Source: an uncultured Tenacibaculum sp. (GTDB lineage Bacteria; Bacteroidota; Bacteroidia; Flavobacteriales; Flavobacteriaceae). Taken from it: a DNA stretch of 64,000 bases. Each line of letters begins with the position of its first letter. Positions within the stretch are counted from its first letter, which is position 1. Location of the stretch: assembly GCF_947502995.1 (NCBI RefSeq), contig NZ_CANNBW010000007.1, forward strand, positions 62,001-126,000, read 5' to 3'. A program made the position numbers and the translations under genes. This document shows, in pieces, positions 1 through 7,771 of this stretch. The notes under the pieces were generated by a model. It did not search any database, was not told the origin of the DNA, and saw only the letters and a program-made list of their open reading frames with translations.

Positions 1-188
1 TAGCTAAAGAAGAAATGAATAAACGATCTAAATTGTTAGAGCAGGTGGCTCAGAGGATGTTAGATCGAATTTTTGATGAAATACCTTTGGTGGACGAAGC
101 TGAAATTAGTGTGTCAAAAATCAATCCACCAATAGGTGGAAATGTGGGAGAAGTAACAATTATGCTATCAGAAGTGCGTAAAAGTTAA
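1..188 (+). CDS. folB: dihydroneopterin aldolase, C-terminal part
   Basis: The frame is open from the left edge and ends with TAA at 186-188, giving about 61 residues. The tail reads DEAEISVSKINPPIGG followed by a short beta strand (VGEVTIMLSE), which is the C-terminal signature of FolB, where the INPP(I)GG stretch lies near the pterin pocket. FolB converts dihydroneopterin to hydroxymethyl-dihydropterin plus glycolaldehyde in folate synthesis in the cytoplasm. The N-terminal half is outside the window. It is followed at once by tRNA-Cys on the same strand. Confidence 0.85.
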   Translation, partial: AKEEMNKRSKLLEQVAQRMLDRIFDEIPLVDEAEISVSKINPPIGGNVGEVTIMLSEVRKS

Positions 189-238
189 AAAATACTTGCC
201 ACTAAAAAGAAAAAGTTTAAATTTGCACTCTCACAAAA

Positions 239-309
239 GGTGTCGTGGCCGAGTGGCTAGGCAGTGGTCTGCAACACCATCTACAGCGGTTCGAATCCGC
301 TCGACACCT
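239..309 (+). tRNA. trnC: tRNA-Cys (anticodon GCA)
   Basis: The acceptor arms GGTGTCG (239-245) and CGACACC (302-308) pair perfectly, followed by T as discriminator base, as is usual for tRNA-Cys. The anticodon loop reads CTGCAAC, so the anticodon is GCA. The T arm contains GGTTCGAATCC. No CCA is encoded. Confidence 0.95.
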
Positions 310-310
310 C

Positions 311-347
311 AAAAGTCTCAATATTTAATATATTGAGACTTTTTTTA
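311..347 (+). terminator. intrinsic terminator after tRNA-Cys
   Basis: An 11-bp stem AGTCTCAATAT / ATATTGAGACT (314-324 and 330-340) with a 5-nt loop is followed by a run of T. It ends the folB/tRNA-Cys transcript. Confidence 0.85.
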
Positions 348-776
348 TAACTAAAAATGTTACATAATTATCTTTTTATAACATTAAACTTGCAGATAAT
401 CAGGTTTTTTAACCCATTCATAATAAATGTAACATTTTTAAATGTTTCATTAAAAGCATTAATATATCTTTGAATTATATTAAATCTGTAGTCGCTAAAA
501 GCTAAGTTGGGGGACAAATGTTTTTATTTAATGGCTAGCAAGATTTAACAGTTAAGATAACACAATCTAGAAATAGGTTGTGTTATTGTTTTTTAAGAGT
601 TTCTTTTTTTAATATCTAATTTTATAAATCGCCTATTTTATTGGGTTTTCTTATTTCTTTCAAAGGTTTTTTTTCCTTTTTAACCCATTTTATTTCCCTC
701 TAACTCTATTTAATGATTTAGCTAGCAGTGTCTTAAAATACTTTTGTGGTGTAAACCAGTAAAAGTATTATTTAAC
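348..776 (+). other. long intergenic region with a possible small RNA
   Basis: I find no credible protein-coding frame here. A -7-like box TATCTTTG lies at 465-472, and a stem ATAACACAA / TTGTGTTAT (557-565 and 578-586) followed by T-rich sequence could terminate a transcript near 595. The implied product is about 115 nt and contains a GTTGGGGG stretch at 507-514. No clear -33 box is visible, so this is only a candidate small RNA. The right-hand part holds the promoter of the next gene. Confidence 0.3.
679..746 (+). promoter_or_regulatory. promoter with upstream element shared with 43053-43120
   Basis: The -7 box TACTTTTG is at 739-746, followed by TGGTGT. TTTAACCC at 679-686 begins exactly 60 bp upstream of the -7 box, and TTTCCCTCT lies at 693-701. 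The same three elements, in the same order and at the same distance, precede the gene at 43185. This suggests one activator for both genes. Confidence 0.5.
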
Positions 777-3116
777 ATGAAAACAATTAATTATTTTATA
801 CTAACAATGTTGTTGTTAGTCGTGTCATGTAACGATGACGAAGAAGTTAGCCAACCAGATAATGGAAATCCTCCGACTACAGCAAATAAAGATGTAGTAT
901 TTAATGAAATTAAATATCAAGGAACTAAAGATCTTATAGAGATCTATAATAGAGGAACTGAAGAAGCAGATATTAGCGAATATTGGCTTTGTTTAGGTCC
1001 TGGAGCGTATCAAAAAATAGGAGATTTAACTCCAGAATCAGGAAATACAACAATTCCTGCAGGTGAATACTTAGTAGTAAGTTACAATTTGCCAGATGAT
1101 AAAGGCGGGTTAGGATTATATTCAACAAATGAGTTTACAAATCCAGATGCAATTATAGACTTTGTTCAGTATGGTGATTCTGGTTCTGCTAGAGAAAACA
1201 TTGCTGCTTCTGCAGGAATCTGGACAGCAGGTGATTTTGTTCCTGTTGTAAAAAGTGAAGACAATAGTATCGTTTATGATGGAGAAGGTAATGGAGTTAT
1301 GAATTGGGCAGAAACTACAGAAGTTACTTTTGGAGCACAAAATGTTGTTATGCCACCACAAGATGATGTTCGTTCTGTTATAATTAATGAGGTTAATTAC
1401 GGAAAAGATAAGTTAATCGAATTATGGAATAACGGAGATGTAGCTGTAGATGTTAGTGACTATTGGTTATGTTTAGGGCCAGGTCAGTATTTACAAGTAA
1501 AAAATGCTACGGTTGTAAGTGGATCTGCACAGTTAAATCCAAGTGAGTTTTTAGTAGTAAGCTGGGATCAGTTAAGTGAAAGTGCAGGATTAGGTTTTTA
1601 TGCTTCAAATGCATTTACGAATCCAGATGCAATTTTAGATTTTGTTCAATGGGGAGCTTCAGGTAGCGCAAGAGAAAATGTAGCAGTTGCTGCAGGAATT
1701 TGGACAGCAGGTGATTTTGTTCCTCAAGTAAGATTAGAGAGTTATAGTTTAGCTTACGATGGAGAAGGGGATGCGATTTCAGATTGGAAAGAAGCTGTAA
1801 ATCCAACTTTTGGTAGAGGAAATGCTGCTGAAGCTGCAAAAACAAGATTTACTGTAACAATTACAAACAAGATTAATTATTTGGGAACACACGTTTTTAA
1901 TACACCAACAGGAGCTACAAATCCAGGTCCAGTAACTAATGTGAATGGAAGTTATTCTGTAAAATTCAAAGCAGTACCAGGAACTAAATTGAGTTTCGCT
2001 TCAATGTCTGCTGCTACTAACGATTGGTTTTTTGCACCAAGAATGACAGGAATAGATCTTTTCGATGCAAGCGGAAGTGCTGTGACAGGAGATATTAGTG
2101 ATCAGATTTATTTATGGGATGCAGGAACAGAAGAAGAAGATCCAGCAACAATAGCAACTGAACCTAATGGAGGAACAGCTGGAAGTCCAGATGATGATAA
2201 CACAGTTCGTGTGGTGAAAAATGATGTGACACCTTATTTAAGAACAGAATTAGCTTACGATAGTTCAACAAGATATTTTACTTTAACATTAACCAATTTA
2301 GTAGGAGCTTCAGGAAGTACACCAATTGTACTTACTCCAGGTTTAGCTGTATTACATGCACAAAACGCACCTTTATTTACAGTAGGACAACCAGATAGAG
2401 GATATGGATTAAAAGAAATTGCAGAAGCAGGTGATCCAATGCCATTATATCAATGGTTTAACGCAACAGGTTCTCAAGGAGCTCCATTACGTTTATCTTC
2501 TTCATATACAGTGTTTTCTCCAGCAGTATTGTATGCATTTAGTACAACTAAAGATCCTTGGTTTATTCAAGGAGAGCAAGCAAAAACATCTAGTGGTTTA
2601 GAAGAAATTGCTGAAGATGGAAATAACCAAGTTGCTTACGAATATTTAAAAGGTTTAGGTCTTCCAGTAGCTAAGAGCAACGAAACTGCTCCGGTAAAAC
2701 CAGGTGAATCGTTAACATTCACAATTGAAGTTCCACAAGGTTTAGATTATAAATTAGGATTTGGAACAATGTTAGTAGATACTAACGACTGGTTTATTAG
2801 CTACAATAATAATGGAGTTGCTTTATTCGATGAAAATGGAACAGCTTTCTCTGGTACTTCTGAAAGTGATGAAACTTATCTTTTTGATGCAGGAACTGAA
2901 GCTGATGAAGAAGTTGGATTTGGAGCTAATCAAGCACCAAGACAATCTGGAGCAAATACAGGAGCAGCCGATAGCGACAATTTAATTAGAAGAGTAGCTA
3001 CATTAAACGATGTGCAGTTTGGTAAAGGAGCAATTAATAGTTCACCTGGTGTGACATGGTTTGGTGATCCAAGAGGAGGTTACAATTTAATAGAGGTAAA
3101 TATCCAACCTCAATAA
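777..3116 (+). CDS. surface lipoprotein with two lamin-tail-like and spondin-like domains
   Basis: I start at ATG 777 rather than 744 because it gives a clean lipoprotein signal: hydrophobic residues 6-16, lipobox VVSC with Cys18, then NDDEE. The acidic residues after the Cys resemble the export signal of surface-exposed Bacteroidota lipoproteins. Residues about 39-190 and 199-350 are two close repeats (EIKYQGTKDLIEIYNRG and EVNYGKDKLIELWNNG, each with YWLCLGPG and GIWTAGDFVP) of lamin-tail type. From about 358 onward come two spondin-N-like units, seen in LSFASM, TNDWF, DAGTEEED, GYGLKEIAEAGDPMPL and a second TNDWF / DAGTEADEE. The role is unknown; carbohydrate or matrix binding on the cell surface is a guess. 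The gene is monocistronic, with its own promoter and terminator. Confidence 0.75.
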   Translation: MKTINYFILTMLLLVVSCNDDEEVSQPDNGNPPTTANKDVVFNEIKYQGTKDLIEIYNRGTEEADISEYWLCLGPGAYQKIGDLTPESGNTTIPAGEYLVVSYNLPDDKGGLGLYSTNEFTNPDAIIDFVQYGDSGSARENIAASAGIWTAGDFVPVVKSEDNSIVYDGEGNGVMNWAETTEVTFGAQNVVMPPQDDVRSVIINEVNYGKDKLIELWNNGDVAVDVSDYWLCLGPGQYLQVKNATVVSGSAQLNPSEFLVVSWDQLSESAGLGFYASNAFTNPDAILDFVQWGASGSARENVAVAAGIWTAGDFVPQVRLESYSLAYDGEGDAISDWKEAVNPTFGRGNAAEAAKTRFTVTITNKINYLGTHVFNTPTGATNPGPVTNVNGSYSVKFKAVPGTKLSFASMSAATNDWFFAPRMTGIDLFDASGSAVTGDISDQIYLWDAGTEEEDPATIATEPNGGTAGSPDDDNTVRVVKNDVTPYLRTELAYDSSTRYFTLTLTNLVGASGSTPIVLTPGLAVLHAQNAPLFTVGQPDRGYGLKEIAEAGDPMPLYQWFNATGSQGAPLRLSSSYTVFSPAVLYAFSTTKDPWFIQGEQAKTSSGLEEIAEDGNNQVAYEYLKGLGLPVAKSNETAPVKPGESLTFTIEVPQGLDYKLGFGTMLVDTNDWFISYNNNGVALFDENGTAFSGTSESDETYLFDAGTEADEEVGFGANQAPRQSGANTGAADSDNLIRRVATLNDVQFGKGAINSSPGVTWFGDPRGGYNLIEVNIQPQ

Positions 3117-3199
3117 CTATAAGCGTAGGTGTTGAATCAAAAATGTAATAGTTTTTAGAATAACGTTGATTCATTCTATGTATTAATTTGGGATTATTT

Positions 3200-3235
3200 C
3201 TCCAGTCAATTAAATTGGCTGGAGTTTCTTTTTAT
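3200..3235 (+). terminator. intrinsic terminator after the spondin-like lipoprotein gene
   Basis: An 11-bp stem starting CTCCAG (3200) and closing CTGGAG (3219-3224), with one T-G pair and a 3-nt loop, is followed by TTTCTTTTT. Confidence 0.8.
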
Positions 3236-3350
3236 AAAAATAATGAAGTAACATCTTCTTAATTTAGAGTTTTAAATGTTTGTATAATAGAGGCTAAGTT
3301 CTTTTTTAGAAATTGTATCAATATTGAAATTAAATAATAGAATTGAGTTA

Positions 3351-3358
3351 TATTTTTG
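3351..3358 (+). promoter_or_regulatory. promoter -7 box for the first Ppx/GppA-like lipoprotein gene
   Basis: TATTTTTG matches the Bacteroidota consensus TAnnTTTG and lies 26 bp before the ATG at 3385. A TTG at 3324-3326 is a possible -33 element. Confidence 0.5.
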
Positions 3359-3384
3359 TTGAACTTACCCCAACTTTATAAAAG

Positions 3385-4341
3385 ATGAAAAAAGCAATAT
3401 TTGTAACTCTGTTGGTATTATTTTTCTTTTCATGTAAATCAGAAAAGAAAGAAATAAAAACAGTTTTAAAAACTTCTCAAAAAGTATTAAATCAATCAAT
3501 TGATACTAGTCTTGTCAAAAAAGAATTTACATATCAACCCATAAAGCCTGTAAACGGAAAACTTAATGCTGTAGTAGAATTAGGAGCTTCTGGTTTCAAT
3601 TCTTTTATAATTAATGTTGATAAAGATAAAAACTGGGAGATTAAAAATAAAGAGTACGGAAATAGTTCGATATTAGAAAGTAATACAAACACAAAAGAAG
3701 TTAGTTCAAAACTAAAATCTTACATAAAAAAGATTATCGATTTTGGTGTAGATTCTAAAGATGTTCATTTTGTAGTGAGTTCTGGGGCAGATAAAAAAAG
3801 TATTACTCAAACTATTAAAAAAGAATTAAAAGATTTAGGTTATAATGTTAATGTAGTTACAGCAGAAGAAGAAGGACAATATGCTTTAAAAGCTGTAATG
3901 CCGAAAAATTTTGAGGATACAGCATTTGTAGTTGACATAGGTTCGGGTAATACAAAAATATCTTATGTTGAAAATAAATCAATTATAAGTAAAGAAACAT
4001 ATGGTGCAAAGTACTTTCAAAATAATCTTGATGATAAAAAGGTGTATAATGAAGTAAATGAGGTCGCTAAAAACATACCAGAGCAAAAAAGAAAACAATA
4101 CTTTATTATTGGAGGTGTTCCGTATCAATTAGCAAAGAAATTGCGAAAAGATAAAGAACGATATACTCTACTGGATACGAATATTAAAGTTTATCAAGAT
4201 GTTATAGATAGGAAAGGAGCAAAAATTAGAAGTGGAGTAAATATTTTTAATGCGATTAACAATGCAACAAACTCAGAAATTGTAGTTTTTGATTGGGATG
4301 CTAATTTTACAATCGGTTTTTTATTGGATTTAAAACATTAA
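3385..4341 (+). CDS. Ppx/GppA-like (ASKHA-fold) lipoprotein, paralog 1
   Basis: A 318-residue protein with a lipoprotein signal (FFFSC, Cys17), then a polar linker, then an actin/Hsp70-type phosphotransferase fold resembling exopolyphosphatase/guanosine pentaphosphatase. Visible motifs are VELGASGFNSF (64-74, phosphate-1 position), VSSGA (131-135), EEEG (161-164, where Ppx carries its catalytic Glu), VVDIGSGNTK (182-191, phosphate-2) and IIGG (241-244). Ppx and GppA enzymes are normally cytoplasmic, while this one should be lipid-anchored outside the inner membrane. The family assignment rests on motifs; whether it hydrolyses a phosphate polymer or nucleotide is unknown. A close paralog lies at 9115. 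Confidence 0.7.
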   Translation: MKKAIFVTLLVLFFFSCKSEKKEIKTVLKTSQKVLNQSIDTSLVKKEFTYQPIKPVNGKLNAVVELGASGFNSFIINVDKDKNWEIKNKEYGNSSILESNTNTKEVSSKLKSYIKKIIDFGVDSKDVHFVVSSGADKKSITQTIKKELKDLGYNVNVVTAEEEGQYALKAVMPKNFEDTAFVVDIGSGNTKISYVENKSIISKETYGAKYFQNNLDDKKVYNEVNEVAKNIPEQKRKQYFIIGGVPYQLAKKLRKDKERYTLLDTNIKVYQDVIDRKGAKIRSGVNIFNAINNATNSEIVVFDWDANFTIGFLLDLKH

Positions 4342-4382
4342 AAGTCCACCAGTATGTATGCTATACATATTGGTGGACTTTT
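4340..4382. terminator. bidirectional terminator between convergent genes
   Basis: A long near-perfect hairpin, AAAAGTCCACCAGTATGTAT paired with its complement around a 3-nt loop, has A and T runs on its two sides. It can terminate both the lipoprotein gene on its left and the leftward DUF2383 operon. Confidence 0.85.
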
Positions 4383-4405
4383 ATTTAAAAGATAGTTTAA
4401 AAAGA

Positions 4406-4858
4406 CTACTTTATTTCTTCTAATTTTTTTATTAATACTGTATCGTCTAAAATTGAATTTCTTTGACTTTTCAACATTTCAGAAGTTGATTTTGGTAAAT
4501 GCTCTTTTGAGTTAATTACTTCATTGTACTCTTTAATGGAAGCTTTTTCTCCACGAATAGCTTCTTCTAATATTGATTTATCATTATCTAAAGAGAAAAA
4601 TGCTTTAGTGTCCATCCAAGCTCTGTGTATTGTTCCTAAATTACTTCCGTTGTCTTGTGGCAATCGTCCAAATAATCTAATTTCTTCTTTTAATTCATTT
4701 CCGAATTTTTTACGTTCCTTGGCTTTTCTTTCAAATAAACTTGTTAATACATCACTATCTACATTTTCTGCTGCAGTTTGATATCCTTTTTCAGCATCGT
4801 AATTCTTCATTAATAATCCGTTTAATTGACTGGCTACTTCTTGTGTATAACTATACAT
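4406..4858 (-). CDS. PA2169-type four-helix-bundle protein (DUF2383)
   Basis: A 150-residue, mostly helical, soluble protein without signal peptide. The pattern LNGLLMKNYDAEKGYQTAAE near the start, ERKKFGNELKEEI in the middle and GEKASIKEYNEVI near the end fits the DUF2383/PA2169 family of ferritin-like helical bundles. Related proteins are often linked to general stress genes, but their biochemical role is not established. It is the last gene of a leftward group with the small membrane protein and the outer-membrane barrel gene, so it is probably under the AraC-type operators at 5706-5736. Confidence 0.75.
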   Translation of the reverse strand: MYSYTQEVASQLNGLLMKNYDAEKGYQTAAENVDSDVLTSLFERKAKERKKFGNELKEEIRLFGRLPQDNGSNLGTIHRAWMDTKAFFSLDNDKSILEEAIRGEKASIKEYNEVINSKEHLPKSTSEMLKSQRNSILDDTVLIKKLEEIK

Positions 4859-4940
4859 AATATTCTTTTTTTTAAATGAAAAGTAATTTGCTTTTAAGAT
4901 GCTTACTTTTTAACATCTACAGTAAATAAAATCGAACTAG

Positions 4941-5147
4941 TTAAGCTTGTTTTCTATTTACAATTAAACCTAATAACAGAATAGATAAACCAATACCTAA
5001 TACGACATATGCGTTGTTGTTATTTTGAGTTTCAAATTCAGCGATACCTAAATCAACTGAAGACTCTGGTTTTATGAGTTGATATCCTCCGTAGACAAGA
5101 AATACTACTCCTGCCAAAATGAATATCAGTTTTATTATTTTGTTCAT
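4941..5147 (-). CDS. small two-helix membrane protein
   Basis: A 68-residue protein with two hydrophobic segments (about residues 6-22 and 46-62) separated by a polar stretch. It resembles the DUF3185-type small inner-membrane proteins, but the match is weak. It is transcribed with the outer-membrane barrel gene upstream (31-bp gap) and the DUF2383 gene downstream (82-bp gap). Confidence 0.65.
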   Translation of the reverse strand: MNKIIKLIFILAGVVFLVYGGYQLIKPESSVDLGIAEFETQNNNNAYVVLGIGLSILLLGLIVNRKQA

Positions 5148-5178
5148 GTTTTTGTTTTTTGAAGGTTAATGTTTTTCA

Positions 5179-5652
5179 TTAAAATTGATATCTCAGTCCT
5201 AATGCTATATCTAAATCTAGGTCATCACTATAATTATCATTAAACCCAAGTTCTGGTCTAATATCTAATGAAATTAAAAGCGGAATTTTGAAGTTATATT
5301 CTATACCTAAATCTCCGGCAATAAGAGCAAAAACTCCATTATTATTAGGAGTACTAAAAGATCCTAATCCACCACCAGCACCTACGTACCAATTAAAATT
5401 TTTGTCGATAGGTTGAACCCATTGGTATAATCCTACTAATTTAAAAGCTTCGACATTATTAGAATCTCTAAGACCTAAGTCAAACTCTAATCTATTATTA
5501 TCAGATAAATAGCGTTGGTAGGAAATTTCTCCTCCAAATCCATCATTATCACCAAGCCTTAAACCAATAGCATTTTTAGCTATAGTTTGTGCTGTTAACG
5601 ATGATGTTATAAGTAGAAAAGTTCCTAAGATTATCTTTTTAATATTGTTCAT
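5179..5652 (-). CDS. small outer-membrane beta-barrel protein
   Basis: 157 residues with a cleavable signal peptide (cleavage probably after SLTA) and alternating strands rich in Gly and aromatic residues, ending LGLRYQF with the terminal Phe typical of outer-membrane barrels. The size suggests an eight-stranded OmpW/OmpA-like barrel. It is the first gene of the leftward operon that continues into the small membrane protein and the DUF2383 gene. Its promoter carries two boxes that I assign to the adjacent AraC-family regulator. Confidence 0.7.
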   Translation of the reverse strand: MNNIKKIILGTFLLITSSLTAQTIAKNAIGLRLGDNDGFGGEISYQRYLSDNNRLEFDLGLRDSNNVEAFKLVGLYQWVQPIDKNFNWYVGAGGGLGSFSTPNNNGVFALIAGDLGIEYNFKIPLLISLDIRPELGFNDNYSDDLDLDIALGLRYQF

Positions 5653-5678
5653 TTTATATATGTTAATTTCTTACACTA

Positions 5679-5736
5679 CAAAATTACAGGAAGAGCTTGT
5701 GTAAGCTTAGCTCATATAAAGTAAGTCTTAGCTCAT
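5679..5736 (-). promoter_or_regulatory. promoter and paired operator boxes of the outer-membrane barrel operon
   Basis: Read on the minus strand, the -7 box TAATTTTG occupies 5686-5679. Two identical 10-bp boxes CTTAGCTCAT (plus strand) lie at 5706-5715 and 5727-5736, 21 bp apart, the nearer one 19 bp from the -7 box. Direct repeats two helical turns apart are typical of AraC-family sites. The same geometry occurs at the two promoters around 7700-7829. Confidence 0.7.
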
Positions 5737-5785
5737 TTACTTTTTTCTACTGATTTTTGTTAACTTTACTCTGTATAATTATACT

Positions 5786-6823
5786 ATGAAAACAATAAAT
5801 ATAACAGCTAGTAGCACAGAAGGTACTGTAAGACAAATTAGAGATGCTATTGGCGGAAAAATTATTGAACGTTGGGGTGAATATATACTTCAAGTTGATA
5901 ATGATATTGCTCAAGGAAAAATTACATTTATTAATTTTGAGTGGGGCGCCAGTGTTTTAGAATATGATATTACTTTTTTAGATGATATCACATTGGTCAT
6001 GGATGCATCTGAGTATAACCCTATTCATTTCACATATGCCTCAGAAGGATTTTGTTTTCATCGATTTGAAAAAGAAAATAAAAAAAGGAAAATAGAGCAA
6101 TTTCAATCTGTAATTATTACTAGCAAAGAAGGAGGTTATAATTATGGTTATTTTGAAAAAAATGTAAAAATTCATATTCATTTAATTCAAGTGAGTAGAG
6201 TGCTGTTTTTGAAGAAACGTTTGAATGATGGAGCAATTTTAAATCAGAAGTTATATAATGTTTTTCACGATCAGCAACACGAAAGTGTTTTTGCTTACTT
6301 TGGAACTTATAATTTAAAATTAGCAAACTTAATTAAGCAATTCGATAAGGTTAAGCAAAAAGGAATGATACGAATGTTGATAAAAGAAGGTATAGTGTAT
6401 CAAATCTTATCAGAACATATTTTACAACATAATAAAGATGTAGCTTTAAATAAAAAACCGAATTCATCACTAACTAAAAAGGAGTTAAGTATAGTGAGAA
6501 AAACAGCAACAAAAATTTTAAAAAATGTTTCTATAGATTATTCTGTTGAAGACTTGGCATTAGAATGTGGTTTAACACAAGCTAAATTACAAGAGGGTTT
6601 TAAGTTGTTGTATACCAGAACTGTAATAGAGTATGTTCGTCATGTACGATTAGAAAAAGCAAGAGATTTAATGAATACTACAGATTTAAACATTTCACAA
6701 ATCGTTTATACTATAGGTTTTAGTAGTAGAAGTTATTTTTCAAAAATCTTTAAAAGAAAATATAATATTAGTCCGAGTGAATTTTTAAAAAATAAAAAAG
6801 AAGCAGATATAAAAGTTGCATAA
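5786..6823 (+). CDS. AraC-family transcriptional regulator
   Basis: 345 residues. The last 110 or so form the double helix-turn-helix of AraC/XylS proteins: VEDLALECGLTQAKLQEGFK is the first HTH, and ISQIVYTIGFSSRSYFSKIFKRKYNISPSEF is split across the second HTH and the family signature. The N-terminal 220 residues are a divergent sensor domain that I cannot assign. The gene is divergent from the outer-membrane barrel operon, with its own near-consensus -7 box TAACTTTA at 5761-5768. It is the natural candidate for binding the repeated CTTAGCTCAT boxes here and at 7727-7802. Confidence 0.9.
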   Translation: MKTINITASSTEGTVRQIRDAIGGKIIERWGEYILQVDNDIAQGKITFINFEWGASVLEYDITFLDDITLVMDASEYNPIHFTYASEGFCFHRFEKENKKRKIEQFQSVIITSKEGGYNYGYFEKNVKIHIHLIQVSRVLFLKKRLNDGAILNQKLYNVFHDQQHESVFAYFGTYNLKLANLIKQFDKVKQKGMIRMLIKEGIVYQILSEHILQHNKDVALNKKPNSSLTKKELSIVRKTATKILKNVSIDYSVEDLALECGLTQAKLQEGFKLLYTRTVIEYVRHVRLEKARDLMNTTDLNISQIVYTIGFSSRSYFSKIFKRKYNISPSEFLKNKKEADIKVA

Positions 6824-6825
6824 AA

Positions 6826-6880
6826 AAATAGTTTCTTAAGCTCGATTTTTAAAAATGAAATTACGAGTAAGAAACTATTT
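6826..6880. terminator. bidirectional hairpin between the AraC and SRAP genes
   Basis: AAATAGTTTCTTA (from 6826) pairs with TAAGAAACTATTT (ending 6880), extended by a CTCG/CGAG step, around an A/T-rich loop. The right arm overlaps the last codons of the leftward SRAP gene. Confidence 0.7.
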
Positions 6881-7496
6881 CTTGAATTTTAAATTTTGTT
6901 ACATAGGGTTTAGAAAGAATATAATCGATCTCTTCTATCGTTGATTTTTTATGTAACCAAATAGCTTTAAAAATTTCAGGTATTTGCAAAGGTATTACTT
7001 TATGTAAATTATTTATTGAATCTAAAGATTCATCTGCATCAGTGTTTATTACGCTACAAGTAACAAAACCATCTTCTAAAATATTGTAAATTCCTGCTAA
7101 GTAAAACGGTTTTTGCGTGTCTTTTTCTATTAAGAAATTTGTAATACTATTATTATTCAAATAGTAGGCATAAAATCCAGTTACAATTATTAAACATCTT
7201 CTTTTTTCCAATGCTTCATTATAAAGATTGTTATTTCGAAGTTCATTTTTATGAACATGCAATGTGTTTTTTAACCGTTGAAATTTTTTCCAACTTCCTT
7301 CATAATTATGAGGTAAAATTCCCCAAATCCCCTGTGTAATTAAATCTGGTTCTTCAATAGTTATTATAGATAATGATTGCTCTTTGTACCCTTCAATTTT
7401 AAGTCTTGGTTTATAAAGTATTGGATATTTAAATGGTAAACCCAAAGTCTCAACCAAAGAAGATAAGTTTGATGTATTAGATAAGCTATAAATCAT
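6861..7496 (-). CDS. degenerate SRAP/HMCES-family protein (catalytic residues missing)
   Basis: 211 residues with the SRAP core: GIWGILPHN (57-64), a segment corresponding to NARAET, KRRCLIIVTGFY (98-109), KPFYLAGIYN (129-138) and a late HKVIPL (165-170) matching the HDRMPVIL motif. Active SRAP proteins (YedK, HMCES) start with Met-Cys and use Cys2 to bond to abasic sites in single-stranded DNA, helped by an Asn, a Glu in GFYEW and a His. Here position 2 is Ile, the Asn position is His/Val, and the Glu position is Ala110; only His165 remains. Covalent DNA crosslinking therefore looks impossible. It follows the 55-residue gene at 7507 by 9 bp and probably shares its promoter. Confidence 0.75.
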   Translation of the reverse strand: MIYSLSNTSNLSSLVETLGLPFKYPILYKPRLKIEGYKEQSLSIITIEEPDLITQGIWGILPHNYEGSWKKFQRLKNTLHVHKNELRNNNLYNEALEKRRCLIIVTGFYAYYLNNNSITNFLIEKDTQKPFYLAGIYNILEDGFVTCSVINTDADESLDSINNLHKVIPLQIPEIFKAIWLHKKSTIEEIDYILSKPYVTKFKIQEIVSYS

Positions 7497-7506
7497 TTAA
7501 TACTTC

Positions 7507-7674
7507 TTAAATAATAACACCCGAAATTATAACCATAGTTAACCCTATAATTAATAAACTTGTTAAAATGTAAAATCCAGATCTTGTTGCTTTGTTATTC
7601 TGGAAAATATAGTTTTTACTTTTATTTTTTGTGTTCTTTTTAAAGATTTTAAAATCTTCTCTACCTTGTTTCAT
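7507..7674 (-). CDS. small single-helix membrane protein, 55 residues
   Basis: An ATG at 7674-7672 (minus strand) opens a 55-codon frame ending TAA at 7509-7507. The product has a basic N-terminal half (MKQGREDFKIFKKNTKNK) and one C-terminal hydrophobic helix (residues about 34-55), as in a tail-anchored inner-membrane peptide. A consensus -7 box and AraC-type operator boxes lie upstream. I do not recognise the family. It probably leads an operon with the SRAP-like gene. Confidence 0.65.
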   Translation of the reverse strand: MKQGREDFKIFKKNTKNKSKNYIFQNNKATRSGFYILTSLLIIGLTMVIISGVII

Positions 7675-7699
7675 AATGTTATTAGTTTTGATTATGACA

Positions 7700-7757
7700 C
7701 AAAATTACAGCGAATTAAAAGTGTTTTTTTGTTCATATGCTTTTAACATTGACTCAT
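7700..7757 (-). promoter_or_regulatory. promoter and AraC-type boxes of the 55-residue gene and SRAP operon
   Basis: The minus-strand -7 box TAATTTTG lies at 7707-7700. Boxes TTTTGTTCAT (7727-7736) and ATTGACTCAT (7748-7757) each match 7 of 10 bases of CTTAGCTCAT, with the same 21-bp period and the same 19-bp gap to the -7 box as at 5679-5736. The boxes are weaker than those at the other two promoters. Confidence 0.5.
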
Positions 7758-7771
7758 TTCCCTTAAGTCTT

